Origin: Petrosia ficiformis | Taxonomy: Eukaryota > Porifera > Demospongiae > Haplosclerida > Petrosiidae | Assembly: GCA_947044365.1 (NCBI GenBank) | Contig: OX345649.1 | Location: 5,442,687 to 5,506,686, forward strand | DNA: 64,000 nt | Direction: 5' to 3' | In this document: piece after piece, positions 24,272-38,877 of the stretch | Layout: each line of letters opens with the position of its first letter | Position numbering within the stretch: position 1 is the stretch's first letter | Made by a program: the position numbers and the translations under genes | Notes under the pieces: model-generated | Databases searched by the model: none | What the model saw: the letters and a program-made list of their open reading frames with translations, nothing else | What the model was told of the DNA's origin: nothing

Positions 24272-27200
24272 ATGGGTAATACAGAAAATAAGCTTAGAGC
24301 TAGAAATGATGGAGGAGCTTCTGAACCAAAACTACAAAGTGTCCAGTCTGTAGAAAAAAAGACAGGTACTATAGTCAAGCATTATTTTAGTTAAACTATT
24401 AGCAATATCTCTTCCATTTATATAGAATTGCCTGCTCCAGTTCCTATTCTCCAGCCAGCTGATATTGTTATCAGTGCAACACAAGGAGATGAAGCACTTG
24501 TAGCAATTTTTAAAAGTGAGTCACCTACAATCATATTAAGTTATGAGCACAGTATTAATTTGTTTTTCTTGTATACAGCTAAAATACAGAGTGCTGGTTA
24601 CTCTGTTTTTAGCAACACATCAACAACAGATGAAGCTGCTAAAACTGTAGGCAAAATGCTAGTAGATGCAAAGGTGAGCCAACTAGAAATATTACTATGA
24701 CAACTAGCAATATCATGTATGCACTATAATTGTAGATCAACTAGCACTTTGGCCTAGTATAATACAATATGCATCCAAATGAGTGAAAATATATTTTATT
24801 AATTTATTTATAGTTTATAGTTTTTATTTATTTATTTATTTTCACCTGGCTGTATTGTCTAGTTTATTAGTTTTGAGTTGTTTCAGTTAACTATTATTAA
24901 AACTAAAACCCCGTTTAGTAAAGTATTGTAACTTTTAGTTAACTAAACTATAATAACTCGTTCACAAGAACTATAACTAACTAAAACGAAAATGATCACT
25001 TTTAGTTATTAACTAAACTATAACCGTTTTAGTAAGCCTAAAATTAACCTACAAGTAATAAACTTTAGAGACACTATAATACATATATATAATTATTATA
25101 ACTAAAAGTGGTCATTATTTTCATACTCAAACAACACTAATTATACATGCATCGTTTATTTAATTACAGACATTTATATTTGTGGTGAGTGAAGAGTCTG
25201 GCTCTAACAACAAGTGCAGTGATCAAGTGTCTCTTGCTTACATCTCTAACAAACCTATTGTGATTGCCGCACGGAAGTCTAAAAAAGAATTGATGCCTAA
25301 AATGAATTTGGGACTGTAAGTATTATAATAACTGATGTAATGTGTAGTGACAAATAGACAGAGCTTAGTAGTAATGAAAGGTCACACTGATACCCTGTTG
25401 TATACTATGAATATTATTTCACAGGTCATTAATAGACAATTGGGGAATTCTACACTTGCAATGTCATATTGTGTTATACACAATTACAATGCAAAACTAT
25501 TGAAGTCATATCATTTGGTTTGGGAGCAACCTCTCAATGTCTGACAAGCCATAGTATATGATTGTATTAGTGTACTCTTTACATGACTAAGCCAGTTATA
25601 ACAGACCTTGTCTGTCTTTATGTTATTATATGTATTAGTGTATTCTCTATATTTGGATTATGATATGTCACTAAGCCATAGTACTAAATACAGCACATTC
25701 TCCTTATGTCTGTGTTTTGGGACTTCATGTTATTATAATATATATATATACATATTATATTTTGACAACCATATTAGTATGTGATAATGTACTTTCCCTG
25801 CGTATATATTTGATGTGATACTGTTATGGTCTTCCTGTGTCTATTTTTTGATTTTCATTGATCAAGCCTTAGCTATAAAGACATAATTTAATAATCCTTG
25901 GACTCTTAACCTCTACTCTGTGATGATATAATGAATTTGTTTGCGTTACAAGTTAAATACCAGGAAGGGTTATCATTAGGGTTGTCATTAGGGTTATCAT
26001 TAGGGTTATCATTAGGGTTGTTATCAAAGAAATTGCTATCATATTAATATGTACTTTAGATAGAAACGCACTATTTTCTGGTATATTACAGTATCTATTA
26101 TTTTTTATAGTAAGCTGACACTAGCTAATATTCAATGGACTGTTTTTGAATCTGATACACCTGACGACACTTTGGTAAATCAGTTTGTGCAGCTAGTTCA
26201 GCAGTATGAATCACCTGTTAATGAATCTGTGGAAGCTGTTGTCGAGCAACCCCTAGAAGCAGCTCCTCCTTTTCAAAATAAAAGAATGAGGATTAATACT
26301 AAACTTCGTAGTGGCACGGCGTAAGTATTTATACATTTGTATGTACAAGTATTGTTTATTATAACTGGTTTTAGTTATAGTTATTGGTTTTCAAATAATA
26401 TTGGACTTACTAAAAGGTTTCATTTATAACTGCTATTCTTAGTTATGTAGTTATAGTTATAGTAAATTAGTTTTAGTTTAGTAAAAGGTTTTATTAAAAT
26501 AACAACACTAGATAATGTAATTATACTTCTTTATTTGTGCATGCATGCAGTCAGTACATTTTCCTAAATTTGTTAGTGTCACAGACAGTGATAAGTTTGA
26601 GGTGGCAACTGATACATTTTGGGAACGTAACTTTGGTGATGATGAAGAAATTGCTTGGTTTCGTTTTGAGAAAGAATTTTTGACTGAATATGATACTCAG
26701 CTTCAAGGTGACATCTCTATTCTATTTCTATTGGTGATCCATTCATCTAGGCATCCATTCATCTATCCATCCATTCATCTATCCATCCATTCATTCATCC
26801 ATTTGTCCATCCATCTAGATATCCATTCATCCATCTATCCATCCATCCATTCATCCATCTATCAATCCATTTAATCATTATCCTCTTATGTGTTATCAAA
26901 CAGGTCTCTTTACTGATGAACACATTCCATGGCTTCTGGAAATGATGAGAGATGACATCTTTGGTGGTTGTGAAAAAGTATCTAGAAGCCACTTTCAACA
27001 AGTATGTTCATTCATACAGTGTAGTATTGTTAGCTAAAGAAGAGTTTACTACTGTGCACTTACCTTGTATGTACATGTTTGTACACAATGTCATGTGTAC
27101 ATGCATGTGCTAGAGTATATGTTTATTCACAATGTGTACACTTCATACACTAGTACATGTTTGTGTATTACTAATTAGCATACCAGTACACGTAAGCAGT

Positions 27201-28447
27201 TTCTCACACCTAGTATTATTATTATTTTGTGGTTTGGCAAACATCCACATGAAGAATCAAACAGCACTTATTATTAGATTCATATTTGACACTTGTAGGT
27301 TAGAGGAGATTCTTCTGAGAAGCATTCATTTTATAAAGTGGTCAGTCAAATTGCTGTCGAGAAATTTAACATGAAAGAAGTGTTCAATATGAAGTCCACT
27401 GTGCGTCTCACAGCTGTAGAGAACTTAGGTATTTGATAAAGAGAAATGACGTATTACATACATACATATCTACATACACACAAAAATGCAGACATATTAA
27501 GAGTTTCTACTTTTTAGGGAAGTTTCAGAACCTAGCTGTTATTGAAGCTCTTCTTCGTCTTCTGGAAGATCCTGATCCTAATATTCGAGCAGTGGCAGCC
27601 ATTTCTCTTGGTCGTACTGGAGTTCAAGAGGAATCAATTATAGATACATTGATTAGTATGCTGAAGGATGGTGATCGTATTGTAAGACAGAGTGTGTGTC
27701 TCAGTTTGGGAGCACTGAAAGCTAAGAAAGCTATCCCTCACATCTCTAATATTTGGTAATTAATAATCATGAAGAGAGATCACATTCACAATACATGCAG
27801 CATTCTAGCTAAACAGTGGAATGTATCACTGCCATTCCCTTGATGTGGTCAAAGGAATGTAATTAAATCACAAATATGCTTTGATTTTTGTGTCAGCACT
27901 ATACTCAATAATAAAGTAGTGGATTGAAATTTGACATACACTAAAAACAATGGGAGGTATGGTTATATGAAAATGGTGCACATAGTTTATTGTGAATCCT
28001 AGTTATGAACGTTTTTCTGAGGTCACAGTGAATGACCTTTATATAATCCTATATCCATTCTAACTCTACTGTCTGTCTCATTCACCCTGTCATACAATCA
28101 ATACCCATAGAAATAAACTCACATTTTGTATTTATTTGATTCACACCTCGTACTACATTCTGTGTACAAGACTACACACTTAGCAGTGTTATTCATCACT
28201 GTGATTGGTAGCTACTAGCCCTAGTGTAAAATCACGACCTCTTTACATCAATCAATCTCTTTCTCTCTCAATCACTAATTCTTAATATATCTAATTCAGG
28301 CGAAATGATTTCATATCAGTAGTACGTGATGCCGCTCGTACTGCTCTTGAAAAGATGGAAGTGCCAGAGGCTCAAGAAGTACTCAAGGTAACTCGAATCT
28401 TGGAAGATGAAATCAAGCAACTCGAGGGCAAGATTGTTCAAGTGTAA
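24272..28447 (+). CDS. TIR-domain plus HEAT-repeat protein
   Basis: Exons: 24272-24365, 24426-24515, 24579-24673, 25170-25315, 26111-~26310/26320, 26551/26555-26707, 26904-27001, 27299-27428, 27518-27755, 28300-28447 (about 463 aa). The N-terminus MGNTENKL has Gly2, a possible N-myristoylation site. A TIR-like fold follows (about residues 50-180): [59 protein letters not shown]. Then an uncharacterised segment with [20 protein letters not shown], and HEAT-like helical repeats, [73 protein letters not shown]. In enzymatic TIRs a Glu follows CxxE; here the site reads NNKCSDQ, so NADase activity is doubtful. The exon 5/6 junction does not fit in frame with the strongest donor. Function unknown; innate immune or scaffold roles are only suggested by TIR. 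Confidence 0.75.
24880..25140. repeat. Inverted copy of the TTAGTTATAG dispersed repeat
   Basis: Reads as the reverse complement of the family (AACTATAATAACTCG, AACTAAAACGAAAATGATCA, ending AAAGTGGTCATTATT). Lies in intron 3 of the TIR-HEAT gene. A shorter forward remnant is in intron 5 (about 26380-26510). Confidence 0.7.
26740..26880. repeat. Degenerate (CATC/CATT)n microsatellite
   Basis: ATCCATTCATCTATCCATCC-type sequence in the intron after TIR-HEAT exon 6. Confidence 0.9.
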
Positions 28448-28661
28448 CAAATGAACTAACCAAATTAACAAAATTAAATTTTGAAAGATTATTTCTTTTT
28501 ATTGATGTAGGGCTATAGGCATTGCCTTTTTTTTCAAAGTTGTTTTCATGCTATGCTATATTCATTATAAAATAGTTGTGTATACTAGTATTGATCATGA
28601 GTATCTTTCCAGTTAAGATTGCAGCTGAAGCTAACAGGAGAGTATACTGAGTCTAGTCATA

Positions 28662-30142
<1,481 letters not shown>

Positions 30143-30328
30143 ACTTACAACACACTAACACCTGTAACTAATAACAATAAACAAAACAAAAAATAAAGAA
30201 AAACAAAAGCAGAAAAGACACGTGGGTGGTAAGACCAGCCACACCCAACATGGTTACCATGGAAACTAACAGAACAGTAGAACAACAGCAACACAGATCA
30301 GAATACAGTAACTTCAGATATCACCATC
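30143..30328. promoter_or_regulatory. Bidirectional promoter interval (ASPDH / DRC2)
   Basis: 186 bp between divergent start codons. A-rich around 30170-30215, with CACGTGGGTGG nearby (an E-box-like CACGTG at about 30220). No ciliary-type X-box could be assigned with confidence. Confidence 0.55.
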
Positions 30329-33300
30329 ATGGCTGGAAAGATGAATGCCAAGAAATTAGCCAAAATGTCTGAAGAAGAAAGAGCTATCTTCTTTGAGCAG
30401 CAGAGAGTTGCAGAGGAGGAAGCTCAAAAGAACAAAGAGGAAATGTTATCAAGATTTCTGAAAGACAAACTAGTGAAAGAGGAACAGGCAACAAAACTGA
30501 ACATTATAAAACTCAAAGAGCAATGGAGAACAATAATGAGAAAAGGTGATGATTGTTACCCACCATTTTTATAACTTGCCTTCCATTCCTATTCTCTTGT
30601 ATACCTATTGTTTCTCTCCTTTACAGCCAAAACAGAAGAGCTGAAGAAAGATGCTTTAGTGATGAAGGAGAGTTATGAACGTGTAGTCGATAGAAAAGAT
30701 GCAATAATTCATTCTTTGGCTAGAGATACTGAAGAAGCTGAAGAACAGTATCCAAACCATATTGATATCTTACTTTGTATATATAATTACTGCAGTATTA
30801 TTATCTTTAATAAAATATTCTAGATATCAAGTTGCTTTACGAAGACACTTACAAAATGTTGATGACTTGTTGAGTGAGTAGATAAAATTTGAAATAGAAT
30901 ATAATTATTTGATTCTTAATTTCAGAGTTTCAACAGAAGCGAATATCTGATTTGGAAAAAGGATTTCAGAAGGATATGGATGAGCTGAAACAAGAATTTG
31001 ACACTGAACGGTACTGTACCCTACCTTTCATTGATCCATCTATTCATCTATCCATCACTTTATCCATTAATCTATTCATCTATCCATCACTTTATCCATG
31101 CATTCATCTATCCATCCATTCATCTTCTATTATCCATCCATTAATATATCCATCCATTAATCTATCTATCTCTCCATTCATAACTTTCAGATCAGACATG
31201 ATTTCAAGGCATGATCAAGAAACAAGAGATTTACATGATATAATGTATGCCATGGAGTTGAGGTTTACAGAAAGAGAAACAAAAGCACAGCAAGAATTTG
31301 AGGGACTAGTTGATGAATTAAAAAACAAAGTACAGCCATTTGTCAATCCGTTCAACTATCCATGTATTTTTACATGCATTATTTGCCCATTCATCTGTCA
31401 ATCCATTCTTTATGACTACCTTCATGCATTCATTCATCTATTTGTCTATTCCTTACATTCATCTATCCAGTATCCTTCCATTCATCTACCTATCTATTCA
31501 TTCATCCATTCATTCATCTATTAATCTATTCCTTACACTCATCTATTCATCAATCTTTCTATTCACCATTCATATATTCCATCCATACATCTACCCATTC
31601 ATTCATCTATTTATCTTTACATTCATTCATTCATCTATCTACCTATTCTTCTCATTTATCCCTCCATTCATTCATTATTGTGTTTCTTCATAGAATCTTG
31701 AAGAGACACATGCTCTCAGTGCACAAAGAAAGGCAGTATTAGACGAGTTATGGGAGAAGTTTCGTAAAGAAACAGAACAGTACAAAGAAAGTACTGAAGA
31801 AAAAAAGATGAGATTTGAAGCACTCAAAAAGAAAGATGAAATAAATGCTAAAGATATAGCAAAACAAATGAAAAGATTGAATAAACTACAAGTGAGTTAT
31901 GTTGTGTAACTGTGTATGTATGTATGCGATGCATGTATACAATATATGTATGTATGTATGTATTTATGTATGTATGTATGTATGTATGTAGGTAGGTAGG
32001 TAGGTAGGTATGTAGTATGTATGTATATATATGTATAGTGTCTGTTTCTTCATTAGGCATCTATCAAGGATATTAAAGCTAAGTTAAGTTCAAATGCTAA
32101 AGAAACAGAAATAAGAATATCATCTATTAAAGAGGATAGAGAAACAGTACTGGCCCATTTTCATGAACTCAAAACAGAAATGGTGAAATCAAGAGAATCA
32201 GAGAGGTACTGCAATATTATAACAGGGATTGATTCAGGATTCTTTCCTTGGAGGGGGTAGGGGATTATAACAATGATGGGACTATAATGACCATGTGGTG
32301 GTGCTAAGCTGTAGAGACTGAGCTGAAGTCAAATGAATTGATCAAGAGAATTGTCTTAACGATAGAGCCTCTATATAGTGTAGAGGATAGGGTGAAGATT
32401 ATATTGCCATATTGCTATATAGATTGTCAAATGTATTTCAGGGAGAAGGGATCTGGACTAATCCCTCTATAATTATTAATGTATGTATTACTGTTACTAT
32501 AGAGATAATTTAACTAAGCTCACACTTCAAAGTGATGAAGCAATGAAGGAGTTACAACGTTTAAAAGTCAAGGTGAATTAAACTACACTGATTTTAATAA
32601 GTACATGTATGCTTTGCTATCTTATTAGGGAGCAAAGATACTTCAGTTAGCTGAGATGTGTCGTAAACTAGAAACTGAAGAAGAAAAAGTTTTACCTTTC
32701 TGGTCTGGTTCACTTACTCATGAAGAAGAGGAACAGATTGCTAGTGTAGTGACCGAACCACCAACGGAAGAATTAACACAGGTCAATACTATGTACATTG
32801 TATAATGTAGTGTGTATATGTGTGATATGTTACATGTAAATAGATAGATAGATGACATTTTAATTTGTCAATCAGGAATGCTGCATCGATCTACACAAGG
32901 TGTAGGTTTTTATGCAGATCTTGTTTTATGTTTGCTTATAATTTGTTTATGTAGTATAATAATATTTAATATAATATCTAATTGAAGGTTTTACATCAAT
33001 ATTCTGGCCTAGAGAACTTTTGGAAACGTTATAACAAGGTATTAACAATAATTATGATAGTGAATTAATGATGATGAGCTAATGACTTTCTTCAGGTTCT
33101 TCTTGACAAACTTGCTCTGGATAAGGAGAAACAAATACTGGAACAAGAAAATCAGAAACTTAGAATATTATTAAAACAATATTTAGATGGTAAGGAGTTG
33201 TCATGGCAACTTAATGCTTTTATCTTCTATTGCCATATAAGGTATATCAGTGAATAATGAAATATTGACTCAACGAAATCCTTTGTTGGTCATCAGTAGT

Positions 33301-33464
33301 AATCAAAAGCCACTTCGGTATGATGCAGTAACATGTTATTGTTTTGTAGTTATGTTTTATTTATCTATAGATTATCGGTACCAGTTGGTGACCCAAGGGT
33401 TCAAAGGTCACCTGCTAATGTGACTGTTGTAGAAGCCGCACATGTTGTGAAGAACACTGCATAA
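30329..33464 (+). CDS. DRC2: Dynein regulatory complex subunit 2 (CCDC65)
   Basis: Subunit of the nexin-dynein regulatory complex of motile cilia and flagella. Thirteen exons: 30329-30545, 30627-30747, 30824-30873, 30926-31010, 31191-31329, 31694-31891, 32057-32205, 32503-32572, 32629-32781, 32988-33038, 33096-33189, 33242-33317, 33371-33464. All phases agree; 498 aa against 484 in human. Mostly coiled coil. Diagnostic blocks: [66 protein letters not shown] as [47 protein letters not shown] and the C-terminal VVEAAHVV. Introns 4 and 5 hold CATC/CATT repeats. Its presence means the organism builds motile cilia. Its neighbour TBCCD1 also acts in centriole and microtubule biology. Confidence 0.96.
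31015..31690. repeat. Degenerate (ATCC/ATTC)n tracts in DRC2 introns 4 and 5
   Basis: Two tracts (about 31020-31185 and 31340-31680) of CATCTATCCATCCATTCATC-type repeats flank exon 5. They read open through the adjacent exons in one frame, which can mislead gene prediction. A (GTAT)n tract at about 31915-32035 fills intron 6. Confidence 0.92.
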
Positions 33465-33612
33465 TAATACTGATATACTTGTCATTGTTTATGATATCAA
33501 TTATTGTTACATATTAATTAATCTACCCTCATTAATCACCAATTAGACCCACGTGGTATTAAAAAAAATTCAAATTTGAAAAAAAGGAGGCGTGGTACAC
33601 AATATCAGAGAG

Positions 33613-35750
33613 ATGGCAGAGAAACAAAGCAGTGATAGGTCACCATCTCCTCCTCCTCTGGACATTCTTGTGGAAGATTCTCCTAAGATGACGATGTGGA
33701 TGAATCCAGTACCAATGGAGTGTGGAGTTTTGTCTGGTGGAGACAGATCCACACCTCGATTCACTATTAGTGTAAGCATATTATATACATGCATACTTAC
33801 AAGAAGACCTATACACACATATACACTTATATTTACTATTGTATTCTCCACAGCTTCTCAAGAAATTGTTAGTTTATGCACGTAATAAAGGCAAGCATGC
33901 TTATCCATGGCTGAGGTACGTGTATGTATGAATGTATGTATGTATGTATGTCAGAATTAGTATATGCATATATCATTTTGATAATCACATGACTATCACA
34001 TGATCACACAGTTACTCGGTATGGCAACATATTGCAAAGAATAAATTAAATATACCAGAAGACATCTCTTGGCTGTGAGTGGATATATTATCATTTGTGT
34101 ATCAGACATGAGGTCAAATACATGTAATATATTATTATTACTGGCTAAATATATTGTAATATATTACTATTACATATCTATGTATTAGTATTACTTGTAC
34201 TATTAAACAATGTGTTTGATGCAAGTTGTCAAAGATATGAAGAGTTACAAATAGTGGTATTAGCATACCTTATATAGTAATCAAGCTGTGAGCTTAACTT
34301 TAGCCTAATTATAAAGTGATTAAATGATTGATTTGAAGAGTTGTTAAGATATTAATCGTTCACAGCAAAGTCAAGTAACTTTTAACTTGTATTATTATCA
34401 CTATTAATATTTCTTTTCATTCTACTACTATAAATTATATTACGTCAGTTTTTAAATTAACTACTACATGTACTATTACTCTGAAATGTGATCTTTACTA
34501 TTACTATCAATAATAATTACCCCATGTCTGCTGTGTGTGTGTACTAAAACTACTAATGTATGTATATACTAATGTGTGATGTGTGTATATACTAATGAGT
34601 GTTGTGTGTATATACTAATGAGTGTTGTGTGTATATACTAATGTGTGATGTGCGTATATACTAATGTGTGATGTGCGTATATACTAATGTGTGATGTGTG
34701 TATATACTAATGTGGTATGTGTGTATGTACTAATGTGTGATGTGTGTCAACAGATATTTTGAAACGTTTGATGCAATATCAGATGTTGATGTGAAGGATA
34801 GATTAAAACTGATAAGTCTCATTAGCAAATGTTCAAGTAAAGAAGAGTTAGGTAGATTCTATATCTCTGTATCTATCTATCTATCATAATGTTGACCTAT
34901 TTATTAGATCGGTTACACAAACAAGTCTGTGTAGACACAGTAAAATTTATGCTTTTTCTTTACATTCAAAATACTCGTCGTCTTTCTCTTCGAGCTCCTC
35001 TTCTATCTGGAGAAGAGTATCCTCATTATAAATATTCATGTATAGAATAAGAAACCATATTATATCCTTAATAACATTGCGTTAGATGGCCTTCTCCTGA
35101 AAGAGAACCCAAATCAAAAGTAAAGTTGATCAACTGTTTACTTCTTTCTAATACATTATTTTCCTCCTCTCCTCTCTTCAGTTATCATCCGAACAAACTC
35201 ATCTTACATGTGTTAGTGGACATCTATTAGATATATTACAACTGGTAGCAGAACCAGGTATTGAAATGATTATACATACATATAATATGTTCATGCATAT
35301 ATGCGCATGTAACTACATATTTTAATGTACATATATTGTAGGAGGTGATATTAGTCGCGATGGTATAAGAGCTTTGGAGTTTCTATTATTAGCAACAAGA
35401 GATAAGAGACAGCTGGTACCACTCAGCACTGCAATACAGTATTCAGATATATACAAGGTAAATACTATTAGTAAGAGAATTGTGTTGTGTACGTGCTGAC
35501 ATAAAAAACAAGAGTAGATGTTTATACGGAATAATTATTACAGCTGACTTGTTGATTGTAACTATATCAGGGTTGTGCCCAGGATATCTAGAGTGGTGGT
35601 TGGATTCTAACTTGCATTTAGTGCTCTTTACCCAGTATATACTTAATACTGTCTCAGTACGTACCCTATATATGAGAGGTGGTTAACTCATCTGAGAGGA
35701 GGTTAATTCATGCTGAGTGGTGGTTATTCCTGACCAGTGTGGGCACAACA

Positions 35751-35791
<41 letters not shown>

Positions 35792-37621
35792 TATATATAT
35801 AATTATACATATATATGTGTACATTCCATCTCATTTTAATTATTAGTGTTCTGAGACATATACTCTTCCACAAGTTGAAGGATGGATTAGATCTCATCTT
35901 GTATTGCACCCATATGGTCCCCATGCCATGAAAGGTGGTACAAGAGACAAAAAATGTTCCTGTTTTAGAAGTGAATGTGTCGGACGTATTGTTACTAACT
36001 CACAGTTGTCTCCGCAAGGGTATGTGTAATATTATGTACATGCTTATGTATAACCAGGTATGTATGTATGTACTATGTACATATGCTTCTGTATACATAT
36101 GTATATAAGTATCTGTGTATGTACACACTTATGTATGTGTATATACATATGACCATGTTTATGTATGTATATAATTGTATACATGCATACAATCACTAGC
36201 TCTCAAAGTACTTTACTACATGGGATAAACAAACAAACCTTGGCTAAGGTGAGTAATGAAATCAATCATAAATTATCTTGTTAAATTTCAATATTTTCCT
36301 CAAGTGTGGAGATGAACTGGCTAATAATTTTGTTTATATACAAAATTGTAAAAGTTCTTTTATATATTTACTAGCTCCCATGAAGTAAGGATTTTAAAAT
36401 GGTTGCTAGCTTTATAAACATATGTATATTACAGGTGTGTAGTAATAGAGAAATGTACCAGCTGTGTGATTGTGTTAGGTGCTGTGGAGAGATCTGTTGT
36501 TGTCACCAGCTGTTCTGGCCTGTGTCTTCTATCAGCTTGCAGAAGACTACAAGTTGGGTATGTGTCCTAAACTATATTCATCAGTATGGGTATGTATTTA
36601 CTTGATCGAATGGGTATTTGAATTGGTATGGGTATGTGACCTAATTAATATATACGTGTATGTAACTTCCACTCCTGGTCAACTGTTCCTCGTGCATATC
36701 CATCCCTCCCTCTTTCCTTTAGTTCTTCTTCTCATTCTGTATTTCATCTTCTCACTGCTACAAAACCTGTTCTGTTAGCTAATAATCACAGCCTTACTTT
36801 TGCACCTTACAATTCATGTTACCCCAAACTTGAACTACACTTGGAAAAGGCTGGTCTAACTCCTCATGTGAATCTCTGGCAGCAGCCTCTCTGCATCACA
36901 GGAGGAGAAGACGGTGTAGCAGGGATTTGGTGTCGTATGAATCCTGAAGATTTTTACAAGATGGAAGTACCATTTAAAATGGATGGCCCAACAAAGGTTC
37001 TTTCATGATACATATTTTGCATTCTACATTAATTTTATTAAACTATTTTGTTTATACTAATTTGTACACTAATTTCATTGCATACACAGATTAATCCATG
37101 CTTATTGCCAGACGAGTACAAACAAGCCCTGCAAGAAAGGGAAAGGTATGTACTGACACTTTTACTAATAAAAATCCTCTGTGTTCCTGAAGGTATGGAG
37201 GTAATATCTTTGTATATGTATATCCATTGTCTTTCAATTTGTGGGATATACTCAAAATAGTACATATCACATTGTAATGTAGTACCACAAGATTGAGTAA
37301 TATACACAGTTGCATTGTAGAGTATACAGTACTTCTAAGTAGAGTATTATAAATGTCTTCCTGTTAAACAGACGAATCTCCAGTTGGCACAGTTCAGTAA
37401 AAGAAGCGAAACTTTCATTAGAAAAACAACAAGAATTGCAAAAAGCAGTGCAAGAGAAATTCAAGGTGAAAATTAAAGTTTCCAACACACACAGCAGATT
37501 ATACATGAAATACTTGTCAATTACTGCTCTTACTTTTGTGTAGGAATGGCTGGAGGTCACTGGTAATAAAAGGGAAATTTACGACTTAGGCCGTGGTGCT
37601 TCTAGAACTACATCGTCATGA
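33613..37621 (+). CDS. TBCCD1: TBCC domain-containing protein 1
   Basis: TBCCD1 keeps centrosomes and Golgi positioned and links centrioles to the cell cortex (known in human and algae). Sixteen exons: 33613-33771, 33854-33915, 34012-34074, 34754-34851, 34908-35016, 35086-35120, 35182-35257, 35342-35457, 35847-36019, 36200-36248, 36305-36384, 36435-36557, 36723-36996, 37090-37145, 37372-37465, 37545-37621. They give 547 aa against 557 in human. Matches: AYPWLSYSVWQHIAKNKLNI, DTVKFMLFLYIQNTRRLSLR, LSGEEWPSPE, TLPQVEGWIRSHL, CKSSFIYLLAPM, CVVIEKCTSCVIVLGAVE, LLTATKPVLLANNHSLTFAP and PDEYKQAL. The TBCC beta-helix is about residues 300-430. Exon 5 must end at 35016 (GAAGA|GTATCC) rather than at the next GT, because only this gives GEEWPSP. 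Stop at 37619-37621. Confidence 0.95.
34540..34750. repeat. ~21-25 bp tandem repeat in TBCCD1 intron 3
   Basis: About eight copies of TGTGATGTGTGTATATACTA end directly at the acceptor of exon 4 (34753). A pure (TA)n run lies at about 35754-35783 in intron 8. Confidence 0.9.
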
Positions 37622-38026
37622 CAACCAGCCGTGCACCATCTACATTCATCATTAATATGCACCACACATGAACTGTTGAATGTCACTTTATTTTGTATAC
37701 ATAATTATATTGTGCAAAGTGAAATATTAACTTCTAAAGTAATATCGTGGTTTAACCGCCTCTCCTGATAGATGAAACTTAATTTATCGATCTTAGTAAA
37801 TTGAGGGTATGATAACTTCATTTTCCAGCCCTCCTCTATCCTTTGGGGTAACAGATAATGAACTTATTTTAGTATCATTGTATTTTTCAACATTATAAAC
37901 ATATGCACACACACACAAACACAACATGTAATATAATAATAATCTCCAAAGAACAGATAAAAAGAAAGAAGTTGGAAAAGATAAAGGAGTGAAACTAATT
38001 TAATATCCTATGATGTCATAATTATA
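37622..38026. other. Convergent gap between TBCCD1 and the NHR gene
   Basis: 405 bp of AT-rich DNA with a short (CA)n run near 37905-37922. No gene or RNA recognised. Confidence 0.6.
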
Positions 38027-38877
38027 CTACCCAGTGACCTCATCATCTGAATCTTCGCTACAACTCATCATTTCATCTGATGATAAAAAACATGTAATTA
38101 TATACAAAATACATCCCCGTCTCGTCCCAGCTGCACCCACTACATGAAGTGGGGTGAGACTAAAGAATACCCCAGTGCTTCATTCATTAGCCCCACCCCC
38201 CCTTAATCCTGCATGTTCGTAATTATGTATATGTAATCATGCGTATGTATATCATTGTTCATCATACTTACCAAATACAAATTCTGATTTTATTTTCCTA
38301 GCTAACCCATAGATATCAGCAAATCCCCAGAAAGGTTTATCTGTAGGTAATCCTGTCCAACCCACTCCCTGATCTACTCCATCAACAAAATATCTTAATT
38401 CTCCATCTTTATTAACACAACAGCCAATGGTTTGACCCACTCTTAATGACTCCAAATTAAAATCTAGTTTTCTTTCCTGTCCTGAACTATGTACAGTACT
38501 AGCAGATAATATCCAGTAGTTTGAACTACGATACAAGTCAAGAGCCCCTGATGGTGCTTCTTTGTTATCAGGACAATCCGTTGTAAATCCGAACCTCTAA
38601 AAATTAAATGGAAGGAAAAATTTAAATGGAGGCCAAAGGAAGACACAGGTAATATTTATGCATTTAACTTAAATATTCATTTTCTCACAATTGAACCAGC
38701 CCATCCTCCACCTTTGTCCAGCAGTTTTACTTGGAACATGGATCCAAGTGCTATTGGTTGCTCCGTAAACACAACTGCCTTGTTGTAACTATCCACACGA
38801 TGGGCTACTGTACCGTTTTCTAGGAGGCGGATATTCGTGCCGTGTTTGTGATGGAAAGCACCAACTCTTCCACTCAT
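38027..38877 (-). CDS. Single neuralized homology repeat (NHR) protein
   Basis: NHR domains bind proteins and act in Notch-ligand ubiquitination or centriolar regulation; this one has no RING or SOCS box. Minus-strand exons 38689-38877, 38272-38596 and 38027-38076 give 187 aa. MSGRVGAFHHKHGTNIRLLE starts the domain, followed by AHRVDSYNKAVVFTEQPIAL, KGGGWAGSI, RFGFTTDCPDNKEAPSGALD, then VGQTIGCCVNKDGELRYFVD, GVDQGVGWTGLPTDKPFWGF and KIKSEFVFG. A short acidic tail, SCSEDSDDEVTG, ends the protein. The ATG at 38877 is preceded by an ATG four bases upstream that terminates at once (ATG ATA TGA), overlapping the real start. The gene begins 223 bp after the RanBP1 stop on the same strand. NEURL2/NEURL4-like; not assigned to one. 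Confidence 0.82.

Noticed and set aside
34997..35060. Later donor for TBCCD1 exon 5 (TCAT|GTATAG)
   Set aside because: It puts the following exons out of frame; GAAGA|GTATCC yields the conserved GEEWPSP and agrees with all later phases.
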